Below are positions 29,180 through 41,900 of a stretch of 64,000 nt of DNA, piece after piece; position 1 is the first letter of the stretch, and each line of letters opens with the position of its first letter. Where the stretch lies: NCBI GenBank assembly GCA_020746105.1, contig CM036621.1:23642501-23706500 (forward strand). The letters are read 5' to 3'. The DNA comes from Trogon surrucura (Eukaryota > Chordata > Aves > Trogoniformes > Trogonidae). The position numbers and the translations under genes were made by a program. Below the pieces are notes generated by a model. The model made no database searches. It was not told the DNA's origin and saw only the letters and a list, made by a program, of their open reading frames with translations.

Positions 29180-29640
29180 AGTGATGACTTTTTTCCTCAC
29201 TGACCTCTGGGAAGTGGTGTCTGTGGTTTGCCTGGGGAGGTAGGAACCTAATTTGGTCCAGCCAGCAGGGAGGAGGGGGATGCCAAAGGCAGCTGTCTGG
29301 GCTGGTGGCTGAAACAGATTTCTGCTAGCGTAGGGCAAAAAATAGGGATGCACAGGCCAAATAGGCCATAAACTCAAGGTTACAGAAACCGCCAAGAGTG
29401 ACTTCAGACTCGAAGGAAACGTTGTTAAGAAGCAGGTATAGAAGGAAACATCATTCTGCCTCTGAATCATTTTCAAGGGCAGCAAAGCGCGAGCCCGTGG
29501 CTGGTGTGAAGGACCAGAGTCAGGCTGGGGCAGCGGGCTTGTCCTGAGGGTCTGCTGGGCTTTAGTCTGCTGACTGGAAGGGGAGTGCCAACGTCCGGAG
29601 GCCGAGCCAGCAGTGAGGGAACAGCAGTACCATGGGCACT
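29180..29640. other. GC-richer patch of unknown nature
   Basis: About 450 bp stand out by higher G+C and several CpGs (for example around 29485-29500 and 29590-29605) in a CpG-poor region. A 103-codon minus-strand frame crosses part of it but is not recognisable as a protein. I see no promoter elements, exon flanks or transposon termini. It could be a decayed repeat, a small regulatory island or a processed-gene remnant. Confidence 0.35.
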
Positions 29641-32262
29641 TGCTTCACTTCTGTGTCTGTCACCAAATGCAGAAAGTGACTTGTTCCAGAAAAATGTCTG
29701 GATCCACTTGGGCTAATTCTCTTAAATCTTCAGGCCTCAAACTATGAATTCTACCCTGATTCATTTTTTCATTTGGGGGAAAAAACCCACTAAATTGTTG
29801 AGTGTAGTTGTATTACTATGTGAAAACTCATTATTTTAAAAAAGTGCTTACTACATTTCCACAGCTGATAATACAGGCTCAAAGATACAGCAGTGTTTTC
29901 AAATCTTTGTAAATGCAAAAATTTTAGGCAGGAAACTCTGTACGTTTCGTGCAGAAGGTAGTGTATCCAAGCCTGTTCTCCCTGTCCTTACTTCATGTCT
30001 TCACTTGCCTAGTGTTGTAATCTATTGGGCTACACTCGGAATTGAAGCAGGGAGCTGAGCTGAGTGAAAGAAAGGTAAAAACATGTTGGGTGTGGGGTTT
30101 TTTAAGCTGATCTCCTAGCAACCCCATAAACAGTTCTCCCATAAAACTGTCCGTGGTATAGGGGTGTTAATGAACAATTGAGGAAGGTGGAGGTTAGGAA
30201 TTACTTGCCCTAGCACTGCTGATAATAAAAGGGTGCAAGTAATTGTGACCTAACTCTACCTACATCACTTTTACATTTTTAATAAAAAAAATTGTATGTG
30301 AGGCGTATTTATTGACCCCCACTTCTCATAGTTACGCTTGTACATCTTTTATTTTGGACTTACAAGACATTAACATACTACTTAGCTTTGAAGATATCTT
30401 TTTATTTAAATATGGGTAGATGGTGTTACAGTAGCCAAGTAAAAACTGGTGTATACACAGCGGTTTACATTTGAAAGATTTCAAAGAAATGTGGCTATTA
30501 TAATTTTTCCTTTTGGCATAATGAGATAAAAATTACACATTATTTGTTGTTTTTATTAATTACGTATAAATTTGGAATTGCCTTTATTTATGCAGTGTCT
30601 GTTAGGCCAGGTCTGTAGTGGTGCATTCATTCCGCAGTAGATCTTCAGCTTCAAAGGCAGCGTAACAAGCCCCTCGAGCCACTTTTCCCCCTGGCTTTCC
30701 CAAACTGCAGCCTGGAGGTCTCCTGGGGGGAGGGGATGGGAGCATCTGGGTCTGAAAGGATGGAGCACTTTCAACTCTGTTTTCTGTGCTGTAGAACAGC
30801 TGTTGAAAGAAGGTAACTACCATGCGTTAGAGCAGCAATTAGCGCTACTCTGGCATATGTTGAAAAGCTCTCACCCATCCCCTGGGAAAGTGAAAAATTA
30901 TGTGAGGTGCAAAGGAAGATGTCCCTTCTCCGTTGTGTCTCCTGTATGATGCCTTCCTGAGATGGTATTGTGACTTTCTGTTAGTCACATTTCTGACTTC
31001 TGATATTTTGGGGAACAGGGAGGTGAAGGGAAGGAAAAAGGTGATTACTTATAAGTAGATTTTTTTGCGTATTATCAATATTTAAAAGCTTCCTACTGAA
31101 GAGTGGTGGCTGTGAATTTCCTATGATTTCCTTGGAGGAAGGAAGCGGGATTTGTGTATTATTACAGGAGAAGTATGTCTTGCTCTAAAACTGGTTTCAG
31201 TTAGTCAGGTCTCTATTATAATAATGTGATGAGGAGTAATGAGAAGGTGGGGGATAACCTGGGTAATTGTAAACGCGAGTAACACAAAACATATGTAAAA
31301 TTAGATTGCAAGAGCCTCTGTTGAGAGCTTAAGGGAAATAAAGGTCCTCTGACAACAGTTGTTGCACACGGATGATCTCATCCGGTTACACGCAGGGAAG
31401 CAGGTAGATGCTTATATTGCAGCATAGAACTAGTGCAGCTGTGCCAGCTCTTCAGCCAAACCAGGCTTAAAAACCAGACTGAAGCATACACTCCAACCAT
31501 GGATGATCATGAACAGCGTGGAACTGCAGGGAACAGCGTTTTAGAAGCAACAAATACCTTGGTTTTGTGACTAAGGGAATATAAACTACTGGATTGATTT
31601 TTCAGAACTATTGTTAAATAAGCCTTTAGGTTGTTTTTTTCCTCAAGTATTGACAATTGATAAATGTTATCCTGGTCTGATATATTTGCTTCAGATTTTC
31701 TCAGTAGCTTTGAATGTGTTTAATAAATACCACATGCCTTCAAACTGGAGCTTTGTGGCAGTCAGAGAGGATGCAATTTTATTTTCATTCTTCAACTAGA
31801 AAATGCAAGCTGAATATGTAGGGTGGTAGCTGAAGAACAGACATATGTCGTTCCCTTCCTGAATGTGTGAAAGAAACATACGTGACTCCATTCATATCTG
31901 TAATGAATGTTTGTATTCATTTAGGCACATGCCTACTTTAAAAATATTTTTTTCTAAAAAGTAATTTTGAGGGCCAGAAAGTGGGAAGAGAAAATATACT
32001 TATGGTGCGAAAGTATTTTCTGTTGGTTTATTTGGCAGCTGTATCTATTACCACCTTATCTAAGGCAAAGATAGAAATACCTCTATAATTTTCTTTCCTT
32101 GGAAAAAAAGGAGTATATTTGTCTTTCAGAAAACATTGTCTGAGGATTCTAATCATAGACAAAGGAATCTGAATTAATATTTTCCCTAGCAAGTATTTAA
32201 ACATTTAGTTTTAGATTATTAAAGGGATAATTCTGTTGTTCAAGCAATACCTGAAGTTTCTA

Positions 32263-33272
32263 GGGAATTACAGACATATAAGCTGGAGGATTTTAGCAGG
32301 CAAATTTAGTAGAGACTATAATAAAATAGAGTTAATGAATGCCTGGCTAAATATAGTCCAATTGGGAGAAGTCAATATGGCTTCTGCAAAGGGAAGTTTA
32401 ACTTGTGGTGTTTGAAGGACTTGGCAAACATGTGGGTAAGGGTTATCCAAGTGATACAGCTGTGTCTGTATCGTTCCTACATTAAGAAGGAAAGCCATAC
32501 AACAGGAGCAATCTTCAAAGAAAAACCATGCAGAGGACTAGACACCCGTGCTATTTTTGGTGTGAGAGAAGCAGAGGGTGCCTGGAACAGTTCTCATCTG
32601 GCTGGATGCACCACAAAACCAAACCCAACCCAAACCAACCAAAATGTTAGAAATTATCAAGGAAGGACTAGAGACCAAGGCCCAAGAGACAAAACATCAT
32701 TACATTATCAAAGAAATCCACACCTTTGATAAAGCTTATAGTTCTGCTTCTGTCAATTCCCAAAGGTGGCAGCAGAACTGGAAAAAAGTTTAGGTGAGGG
32801 CAATTAGATGAGCAAGGATAAAAAATATCTGCTATATGATGAATGTAGGACTCTTGCTTAGAAAAGAAACAGTTGAAAGGACGAAACTAAGGAAGCTGAA
32901 ACAAACAGTTGTGATGTGAGAGGATGCATTCGGATCAGCTGTTCACTCTCTCTTCCAAGGTGACACTTCAGTGTACTTAGGTTAGTGGAAGACTTGGTAC
33001 ATCTTGCCAAAGGTGGTTATAGATGCAAAATGGTCATTGCCAGGACGAGTTCTAGGAAGATGGATCTGCTCACTATTGCCTTATAAAACAAACTACAGCA
33101 TGCTTGGGAAATTTTTTGAGCTGGAAATGATTGGAGTCTGAAGCATTACAGAGGACAAGTGTGATAAATGCATACCTTGTTCTTAGTTCTCCCTGTGTGT
33201 GTGTTTCTACTCATACCACTATTAGAGGCAGGGCACTAGACTGGATGGATCTTTAACTGAAAAGTCTTATGC
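32263..33272 (+). mobile_element. Ancient CR1 LINE, internally deleted fossil
   Basis: A roughly 1-kb relic of an old CR1 lineage of the kind common in turtles, crocodilians and other amniotes. Islands appear in the right order: GGGAATTACAGAC and GGCAAATTTAGTAGAGACTATA near 32263-32330, AGTCAATATGGCTTCTGCAAAGG near 32370 (the QHGFCKGK codons), and ACATGTGGGTAAGGGTTATCCAAGTGATA near 32428. Then come TAGAAATTATCAAGGAAGGACTAGA near 32646, AAAGGTGGTTATAGATGCAAAATG near 33009, GCTGGAAATGATTGGAGTCTGAAG-CATTACAG near 33120, and the 3' end CACTATTAGAGGCAGGGCACTAGACTGGATGGATCTTT near 33217-33253. Most of the polymerase core between 32465 and 32640 is gone, and an A/C-rich tract has been inserted. It is far more diverged than the other CR1 copies here. 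Confidence 0.8.
32611..32644. repeat. (CCAAA/CCAAC)n low-complexity tract inside the ancient CR1
   Basis: Short CC-separated A-runs (AAAACCAAACCCAACCCAAACC-like) interrupt the CR1 homology, with recognisable CR1 sequence resuming at about 32645. It resembles the tract at 22982-23038 and probably arose by slippage or by a filled deletion joint. Confidence 0.65.
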
Positions 33273-34336
33273 TTGGTGTTGGAAGTTGTGGCTTGATTTC
33301 CAGAAGGTACTGAAACATCAAAAAATTTATGAAGAATTGATATTCTACAGAGAGTTTTTTCTCAAGTATAGAGCTGATAAGTGTAACTGTGCCACTTCTT
33401 GTTTCCGTTTGCTAGTTTTGCCTTTGATTTTGGTAAAAATAATGTTTGCTAAGACAGAGATATGGGAAGAATAAGTTCTGGTAGAAAAAATATCTGTGTG
33501 AACACCTGATGCTCAGCTGATGTGGGAAAATAGAAACCAACAGTTGACATAAGAACAAATGGAGAGCTGCAAACTGCCCTTTTTGTGAGCCCCATTATTG
33601 CAGCTAGCAGAGCATCAGTTGGAGTGGAATATCTATTTCTGCAGAGTAAGTACAATTAGTAACACTAATTCAAGCAGTACATATTGCCCATCAGCTCTTG
33701 CCAAAAATAGATGATTGGAAAAATCTTCAGCACAAGAAAGCTAAAATCTGAAATGAACTTCAGATGTTTATCTCTAACAGCAACATACTGCTCAGCTTCG
33801 AGTGGGCTACGCAAAAAAAAAACCCCAAAACTTCTTTTTCTCTATTATTACTAGTGTTTGTCTTTTATTATACTACAACTGTTAATGAATTAGAAATTAT
33901 TTGGTATACCTTGGACTCATTTTGAAAAGTTTGCAAGAATACAAGTAGAGTCCCTAGGTGAGCATCTGCCCATGGCTTGCCTTTTACAGGTGTTATTTTG
34001 AAAGATAGCTGTAATAGCTTGAAGTGAGACAGCATGCCTGCAGCAGTAAGGCACATTTTGAAGTGTGTTTCTCTGGTAGAATTGTCTGTATGTGTGTAGC
34101 TGTTGTTACTTGCTGGGCTTACCAGTTTTATCAGTCCTAGGGTCTTCAACCACCAACCGTGTAATTCCAACTCTATTTCATTTATTGTCCTGTCTCAGCT
34201 CGGGTTGGACATGGCAAAGAGTCTTGATGAGCACCTCTTACTCATCTGATGCTATCTTGTGTTGGGATTGGGCAGGAATATTGCAGATGGTGAGAGAGAT
34301 CAGTGTGCTAGTCCCACAAGTATAAATTTCTTCTGT

Positions 34337-34366
34337 AAAAAAAAAAAAAAAGAAAAGAAAAGAAAT
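34337..34366. repeat. Poly(A) plus (GAAAA)n
   Basis: Fifteen A followed by GAAAA units. There is no SINE or retrocopy body upstream and no matching target-site duplication that I can see, so it is listed as a simple repeat only. Confidence 0.85.
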
Positions 34367-35597
34367 TATCTCTTGTGCTTCACTGGTTTATATTACAAAA
34401 TTTTAACATGTTTCTGTCTGCAATGCCTTTGTTATTGTATGTGTGCTTGTATTGTACTGCTCACAATGCATTTATGTTCTGTTTTCTAAGGGCGAGATAA
34501 GTATATATATTTGTTTCTGCAAGGTCTCAGGTCAAGGCAAACTATTCTGGACAATTTGAACACAATGAATTTTAGCCATCTGTTAGCCTTTGCTCATCAC
34601 AAGGGTTTTTTTTTAAAAAAAAATAAAATACTTGGTAGATATTAATGATGTTTATTTTCTCTCATATTGAGAAAGCAGCTTAATTATTTTTAAGTAAAAT
34701 TTTACATTGTTGGATTGAAATTGGAATAATTTCTTCAGAAGTACGAAAGGAGCATACTGTTTCTCTTAAGATAATGACATGCATGTGCTCATGACTGATT
34801 CAGTGTTTTGATCTCAGATGCTCTGGGCATTTATCATGTAGCTACTGTCATATAAATTACACATTAAGATCACTAAGATTTATTCCAGCATTTGCAGTGG
34901 TGGAGGTTCCTGTCATGATGAAGTATTAAAAATTTTATGGGATATGTACAATATTATTGGAAATTTAACTAGGTTTAAAAAAAAAGTTACCTATCTAAAC
35001 ATATTAAGCACTACACCACATTCAGCTTTCTGATAAAAACATCACTAATTTAATTGAAACATTGGGAAACCTTACAGAAGTATTTATTTCATAAATAGGA
35101 TAAGATCGTCGCAATAGATTAGAATCCAGTCTTCTGCAGTTGGTAAAGTATATGTGATCCGTTGGTTATAAAATACTGTCTGATGTGTTAAGATACTAGT
35201 GAAGATTTCCCTACCTAGTGAAATTAACTTATGAGGACACTTTTTACTTTCATATGGCTATTACTTGTTTAAAAAAAGCCCTATCGTGTGCAGATGTTCG
35301 AACCAATGGAAATATCAATGTATGTATTTAGTTATGTTGGGGTATTTTTGTGTTCCCAATCCTTGAACTTGGTTTTCTGTTTCCAGACATTTATACTGTT
35401 TTATAAATGTTGGCTCATTATTTCATAACAAAGGCAGAAAGAGGAGTCTGGCAAACAGGTATCACGAGGAAGGAGAGGAGGAAAGATGAAGCAAACAATA
35501 CAGAGGGTACCTTTTCAACCTTAAATATGAGACTACACTGAAAATATTCATGGTGGTGAAGCTGACACTTACAAACCATTCAAAAAAACCTCATTAC

Positions 35598-35613
35598 ATA
35601 TATATATATATAA
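35598..35613. repeat. (TA)n microsatellite
   Basis: About eight TA units, short and perfect, in otherwise plain intron. Confidence 0.85.
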
Positions 35614-36539
35614 GGAACAACTTTTAGTGAGGAAGATGTGCCCCACAGGGGCAAGACAGAGGAATGTGCTTTTGGTAGGACTATATTCAGAAGACACCAG
35701 GAGCTGTACCGAGTTAAACTGAGCAGTTCTGATTCAGTGCAGTGTGTTTCTCTTTTTCCTTTTTCTTGTAGCTAAAAGATGCAATTGAGAACGAGACATA
35801 ATTGTTAAGTTATTTACAGTGGCTGAGGAGGAAATGGAAAGGCGATAGGGAATTTAGGAAGAATATAAAAATAGCGGGTAACTAATAGGAAGTTTGTCTG
35901 TGATCTTAATTACGTCACCTGTAACTCATCTCAGTCAGTTGCTTGTTTTCTGAATTTAGTATTTTAGGGCAGAAATTGAGTCAGCCTTTATGCATAGATC
36001 ACCCGTACTATAACGAAGTTGCAGTCTAGATCAGAGATTTTGAACATTACCAAAACCTGAATAAATAATTAAACAATAGTAATAAGAAACATCAGACCAT
36101 CCGCACAGGATGCACAATCACCCGAAATTCTTTATGTGTCAAGTATAGATGAGTTGCAAACTAGGTTTCTTGAGGGAGGGCACATTTATGGTGTAGAGGG
36201 AATTTCCTTAATAAAATGCTTCATCATTAAGAACTACTTTTGTGTTCAGATGCCTGTTAAAATTAAAAACATGTATATTCTAACACAAAGTACAAGTTAT
36301 CTGGGTCTGGCAGAACTTCCTGCTTTTGAGCTTTTAAATTATTAGATTGTAAGTATTCCAAGACAGGAGGTCTTGGGTCGTTTTCAAACTGCAAAGCAGT
36401 AGCACAATGAAATCTGCTTAATACTTGTCACACAAAATAATTCATTCAAAGGTCTTACCTTCTTTTATGTTGCTTGCTGTCTTGAAATGTGAAGATATTA
36501 GGCAGATGACAAAGGGAAATCTCAGTTGTCCATGGATGG

Positions 36540-36870
36540 AGACACCCTAATAAGCACTTAGCAAGATAGTTAATGATTAACTGGTGCATTAATTAGTTAC
36601 AAGTGTTATGTGTCATTAATAAATCTATACTTAATTACAATATTAAATACTTTGTGGTTTATGATCAATTCCATAACTAAACCAAGCATTTACATGTTTG
36701 TAAATAAGTGATGATTGCAGAGTAATTATCGTTAAATTGACTAAAATTAATTGTTAACTGTGTCATTGTAACTTGCTCCTTTCACTCAGTCTACGAGTAA
36801 ATGAAACTTGTGGTTGGGGATGGGGCGGAGAGAGATTTCCCACCTTGCTTCCGTATTTGCATGAGAAAAT
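36540..36870. promoter_or_regulatory. Candidate HNF1/FOXA/ONECUT-type enhancer in the ADK intron
   Basis: GTTAATGATTAAC at 36569-36581 is an exact match to the palindromic HNF1 consensus GTTAATNATTAAC. Within 150 bp follow several TAAT/ATTA sites (36590-36640), GATCAATTCC with an ATCAAT ONECUT core (36663-36672), and GTAAATA at 36700-36706, the complement of the FOXA core TATTTAC. TGATTGCAG (36712-36720) is C/EBP-like, and an exact octamer ATTTGCAT lies at 36855-36862. This combination is typical of liver and kidney enhancers, and ADK is known to be highly expressed in liver, so a role in ADK control is a reasonable inference. AT-rich DNA makes single TAAT-type sites common; the full 13-bp palindrome is the informative part. 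Confidence 0.4.
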
Positions 36871-38888
36871 TCTGTGCTGTAATTTCTCCTGTGTATTTTC
36901 CCATCAGGAAAGATAATGTAAAACAGCTTCAGAAACAGCAACCCGTTTTTTTTTAGCAAAGGGAGATAATACTGTTTGCTCATAAGTACGTTAATATATT
37001 CTTTTTGCAATTTAGTGTGTTTCTAAATGACTCAGGAAAAGGTAATGCTGGTATGTATTTGGCAAAATGTTGTCTTTTTATGTACAGTTCCTTTAGAGAG
37101 TAGATAAAAGCTATCTTCATGTTAAGAATGATTTTACAAAATGTACCTTACAGTCTGTTTCTGTCCCATTGAAAGTTGGACAGTCTTATTTCACTTCAGC
37201 AAAATCAGGCTATTATTGTTCTACACATAAGGAACTGGTTTAGTGCCTTAAGCTACTAAAATGCAGTTGAAAAAAACCTGCAACTTCTTAGAACTATAAA
37301 TTAAATTCTTCATCCTTTAGAAGCAGATGACTTGAGTACCCACTATTTTTTTAAAAGAAAAAAAGAAAAATCTGGTCCTTTCCATATTTTTATCCTTTTC
37401 AGTTTTCTAAGGGCAGCAAGCAGTTTTCATTCTTACTCAACAGGTTTTTTTTCAGTACATGTTCTTCAGTCATTTTCAGGTAATATCTCTGGGCTTCACT
37501 CTGTATAGCAGATATTAGAAAATGCCATGTAGTTGAGAAAGAAGTAGGAATGGCTTTCATCCATACTTGTTTCTGCTATACCTCTTACCTCATTATTAAA
37601 AAGCTTAGCTTATTAGTATACTCTTGGGAAAAAACACTCAGGAAAGGTTTGCTGTTACTGCCACTGTCATAACAGATGGGCTTTGATGTTGGCACCTTGT
37701 CCATCTGACTGGTTTTGGTTCTTTCCATTTGTCAGCGCAACAGACAACCAGCTGTCTGGGCACGGCCCTGTCTGGACCGGTCAGGGAAATTGATGCACAC
37801 CGTGGTTTTGGAATGCAAAGGGATATTGCAGTTTATGTCTCTTCCTGCAGAAATTATCATTAACTTGCTTTGTGGATGGATGTGAATATCAATGGAATTG
37901 CTAAACTTGATTGTCTGCTTCTTTGAACACTTTTCGTAGAATAAAAGAGCTGCGTTAACATCACTTAATAAGCAAATTGAGAAAGAACAAGGAACAAAAC
38001 CTCTCAAAGTGAACACATTTCACACGTGTTTTTTCAATTCAACCAGTTTTTCATTTAAAAGGATCAGGAATTACATTAGTTGCAGTAATGATGTTTCAGT
38101 CGGCTCTCTATGAAGATGGAGGTTTTCTGAGCAGAGCTGGTGGCCAAGGCCCTTGGCTGACTCAGGAGATCACTATTACATTGTTTAACAGTTCTTATTT
38201 TTAAAGTTATCAGTGGAACTGTGAGGGCTAGAAATATGGCCATTTTTACAGTTCTAAACCTTAATTTTCTAAATTATGTCATAAAGTACTCTATTTTGCA
38301 CAAGCCTGTTATGATACTTGAGAGTTCTAAAAATTCAAATAAAATGTGTTTCCCCTTCAGGATGACCATCATTTCATAATAGTAAAGTTTATGATCCACT
38401 TTTACCAAAAAGAGAATTATTTCACAGCATTTCTCAATGCATATACAAAGTTCTCACAGCACAGTACTGGTGTGATATTGATACTTTTAATATGAGTGAA
38501 TATTCAGTGACAGATTGTGAGAAAGATGAGAAAGGTGACAAAGCTGGAAGCAAGTAATTAATGTGAGTCTTGTCTTAATTGCAAAATGTAACTGTTTTAT
38601 CCAGGACTATTAGGAAGAAGAAAGGGAATGACAGAAAGTTTGTCGTTGAGAGGAAGATATTGAGTCTGGAACCATGAAAAAGGCTGTGATTCCTGATTGT
38701 GCAATTTGGTATTTTTTTTTTAGAACCTTGGCTTGGAATATTGCTGTTTGGTTTAATTAAATAACACTTGTGAAATCTTCTCAGCTCCTGTTATAAGCAC
38801 AGAGTATTAGTCTTTTTTGCCTTATTGTTGACAATTTGCCCCAGGGATAACTGCTTTAGCCAAGTATTTCCATTTATATTCACTAGCA

Positions 38889-38889
38889 G

Positions 38890-38930
<41 letters not shown>

Positions 38931-38949
38931 TATGTATATATATGATATA
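38889..38949. repeat. Compound microsatellite (TA)n(GA)12(TA)n
   Basis: A TA tract (38890-38906) passes directly into twelve GA units (38907-38930), followed by an interrupted TATG/TA stretch to 38949. The two TA parts can pair around the GA block. The repeat explains the arginine-glutamate and serine-leucine runs in overlapping frames on the two strands. Confidence 0.97.
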
Positions 38950-41900
38950 CCTATGGGTCTCATTGGTCCCTGTTATGATTGTGATGTGCTCAGAACGGAA
39001 ACTATGAATTATATTTCTAAAGAAATTAGAGGTGTCTCCCAAGAAAATATTCTCTATGAATGCAGTTATATGTAACATTATTAAAATTCTGCTTTACGGT
39101 CTCAGGACTAAGACTTGTTCACTGAACGGTGCTTCAAAAAGGAGATGATTGCATGATAGTTGTTGTATGCAGGATCTATCAGCCATATAGACAAGAGTAT
39201 AGAGGTACTGCATGCATGTGCAGTTATACACAGATATATCTGTCTTTCTATTCCGGCCAGAATCCTGTGCAATCTCAAGCTTATTTTTTTTCTAAAGGTA
39301 CAAGGCTTGTATTATATAGTTTACAACTTGTTTTGCCTGTAATTTCAGATTTTTCTGTGTTATAATAGAAGTATGATAGCAGTTTTAAAGTATTTTTACA
39401 GACGTGACAAATACCATTCATTTTTATCTCAGGATATGTTTACTCTAGAGAGGGTTAGATTTGGTATTTCCAGACTTTAAATTGCTTGTAGAGAAGGTCG
39501 GTTAAGCTTTGATTCATGCTCACACAGCTAGCCTTAACGCATACTTTAGATAAAGATAGTAAAAATAGTAGTAATATCTAATGTGTTATTCATAAAAAAT
39601 GCATCTTTTGTCCATGCTGGGTACTTATTTTCAGCAGCCAGCAAAACTTGCAAAAAGCCGGCACAACTCGCTCTCATCAGTTGCAGATTAATTTTGCCGG
39701 AGTTTATAAAACACTTGTATTGTTCTAGCTCTTGCTCTTAATAGCAGATGAGAATCTCTAGTTCAACTGAATTAAACTATTACAGCATTGTGAGATAGAG
39801 CCAGAAATGAAATCTGGCTTGCACGCTCAAGTGTTGGAAGTCATGCTTTTTGGAAAGCAGCCTGTAATAACTTAAAGCTTATATGATTTTAACTCCTTGG
39901 TATTCTTTAGATGCTCCAAGTTCTCCACTGGATGTCATGGCTCAGACTGATTAACTAAGTTCTGCCAATGCCCTTCTGTCTCCTGTTCCCAGCTGGCTGC
40001 CTCTGCTTCACAAGTGCCCACTGCAGTAGGACACAATGAACACAGGCTCTTGCAGAGTTTAAACAGGATTAATCCAGCCTTGCTGTGCTACCTCTGAGAA
40101 AATAGTCGAAATAACTGAATGTGCAACTTTTTAAAGAAGTACAAATATCTATTTTTAAGTAGTAGTGGTTTTCAAGATGCTTGTTTTAAAGACTAATTAA
40201 CCATCTTACCTTCTTACCTTATCCGCCAGCTAATGTTCTGTTCATGCGCGGACATACTTTTGCTGCGACTAGGCTGCTTCTCCCTATTATCTTTTAGATG
40301 TTAAAACAGGAGAAAGCAACCAAGCTTCCATTCCATCTTTGAACAAGGCTATGCTGTTAACGAAGTCTCAGACACTTCTTAGTAAGACTTTTCTTTTTGT
40401 AGAGAACTAGAGGGAATCAAAATTCTGTAAAAATAGTTTTTTTCTTTGTAAACAAAAAAGATGTATCGCCTTCCTTTGAAAAAGTAATATAAAACTGCCT
40501 TTCATTTGGGTAACATACGTTAGATACTTGAGAAAAGTATTGTGGCAATGTAGGTTTAGAACAGATTTTTTAACATAATGAAGAGAAAACATTTTCTAAT
40601 GTTCCAGTCATGGATGAGATGCAAGATCCTTTGAAGACTTTCTTTTTACTCGGTCATGCCTGGCAGGGCACATAACTATGAACTAGTACAACTACCATCA
40701 TTTTCAATTGCCACCAGATTCTCAGTGCATACCATTTTAAACCAAATTAATAATAAATACCGTGAAAGATTATTCTGTACTCAAAATTATAAAATCATTA
40801 TGTAACAAGAATCTAGGCAAATGTGGTGAAATATCAAAACAAAAGAGGTGAGAAGTTCCTAACAGAGACTGTGAATCTGTGTCATAGTCCACATTGTCAC
40901 AGAGTGAGCAAGAAATTTTTTTGCAAAGACTTTGAGTGCTGGTGTGTTCCTGTTGTAATAATAAGAAATAATAGGAATTTAAAAGAAAAAGTTGATATTT
41001 TTAACTGCATGACATCCTAATAATGTAATAAACAAATAATTGCCATCTAGAAGTAACTTAGAATCTGATGCACACATTCCGTCCTCGGTCCTCTTTCTTC
41101 CTGTGGAAATTTGCATGTGATACACTTTTGTATTTTCATCACCTTTCTTTGTGGTGTTCTGTAAATTACTGAGTGTTTTTACTGGTAAGATAAAGGCAGA
41201 AGAAATGTCCTGAGACAAAGTGGTCATTATTAAAATACAAGAATTGCCAGGAAGACGCAGCAGTTTCATGTTCAATATCTGCAACACTAAGTTTGGAGCT
41301 GGTGCTAATTTGGGTATTTCCAGGGCCAACAGGCCATCTTCTGTAATTCTGAATGTGCACCTAGGAATTCCACAATAAAAATCACTTCACTGCAGCTTTG
41401 AGTAAAGTACAGGATGGCATTCATTAATTTATCATGTGCAAGGTTAATGAGAGACTTTAGACAAAAATTCTGGAGTCCTAAAGATTAATTTGTTGGATAA
41501 CTAATATAAAAGCCCTCATTTTCAGAGCTGAAAATCTGCTATGCATGATACATCATTTTCATGGTAATAGATATAACCCTTCTGTTAGAACATTTCAGTA
41601 CACTTTTGAAATATTGTGAAAACGTAGAAGTCAAAACTTACATGACAGTAATGACTGGCCGGCTAATCCATAGCAGACCTTAAAATTAAGCCAAATTTAT
41701 TCCACACTATTACTAGCCTAGAAATGACAGTGTTTCCCTCAAATGGACTTTAAACTTCTCTTAAAACTTCCAATTTTTCACAATAACCTAAGGAATTCAA
41801 TGTCAGCCATTGGACTGTACACGATATTAAAGTCAGCATAGATCAGGTCTTTTGAGAGTTCATGCTGCTGTTTTCTGCAGTAGCCACAGTCCTTGGACTG

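Larger units (their letters stand above)
11331..32262 (+). other. ADK: ADK intron, long gene-free stretch
   Basis: About 21 kb of AT-rich intron. The longest frame not explained by a transposon is 127 codons at 19306-19689 (+). Others of 100-117 codons lie at 15258-14947 (-), 16338-16676 (+), 21013-20660 (-), 27282-26980 (-) and 29485-29174 (-). None shows a domain, signal peptide with a following mature protein, or splice-flanked coding bias, so all are left uncalled. Local features are poly(T) at 18096, an A/C-rich tract at 22982 and a GC-richer patch at 29180. Small GC-richer patches also occur at 12500-12720. Confidence 0.6.

Noticed and set aside
34337-34366. Poly(A) tract as the tail of a processed pseudogene
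   Set aside because: No gene-like sequence upstream and no flanking direct repeats were found.
38791-39078. Frames with Arg-Glu and Ser-Leu repeats suggesting a repeat protein
   Set aside because: They are translations of the (GA)n/(TA)n microsatellite on opposite strands.
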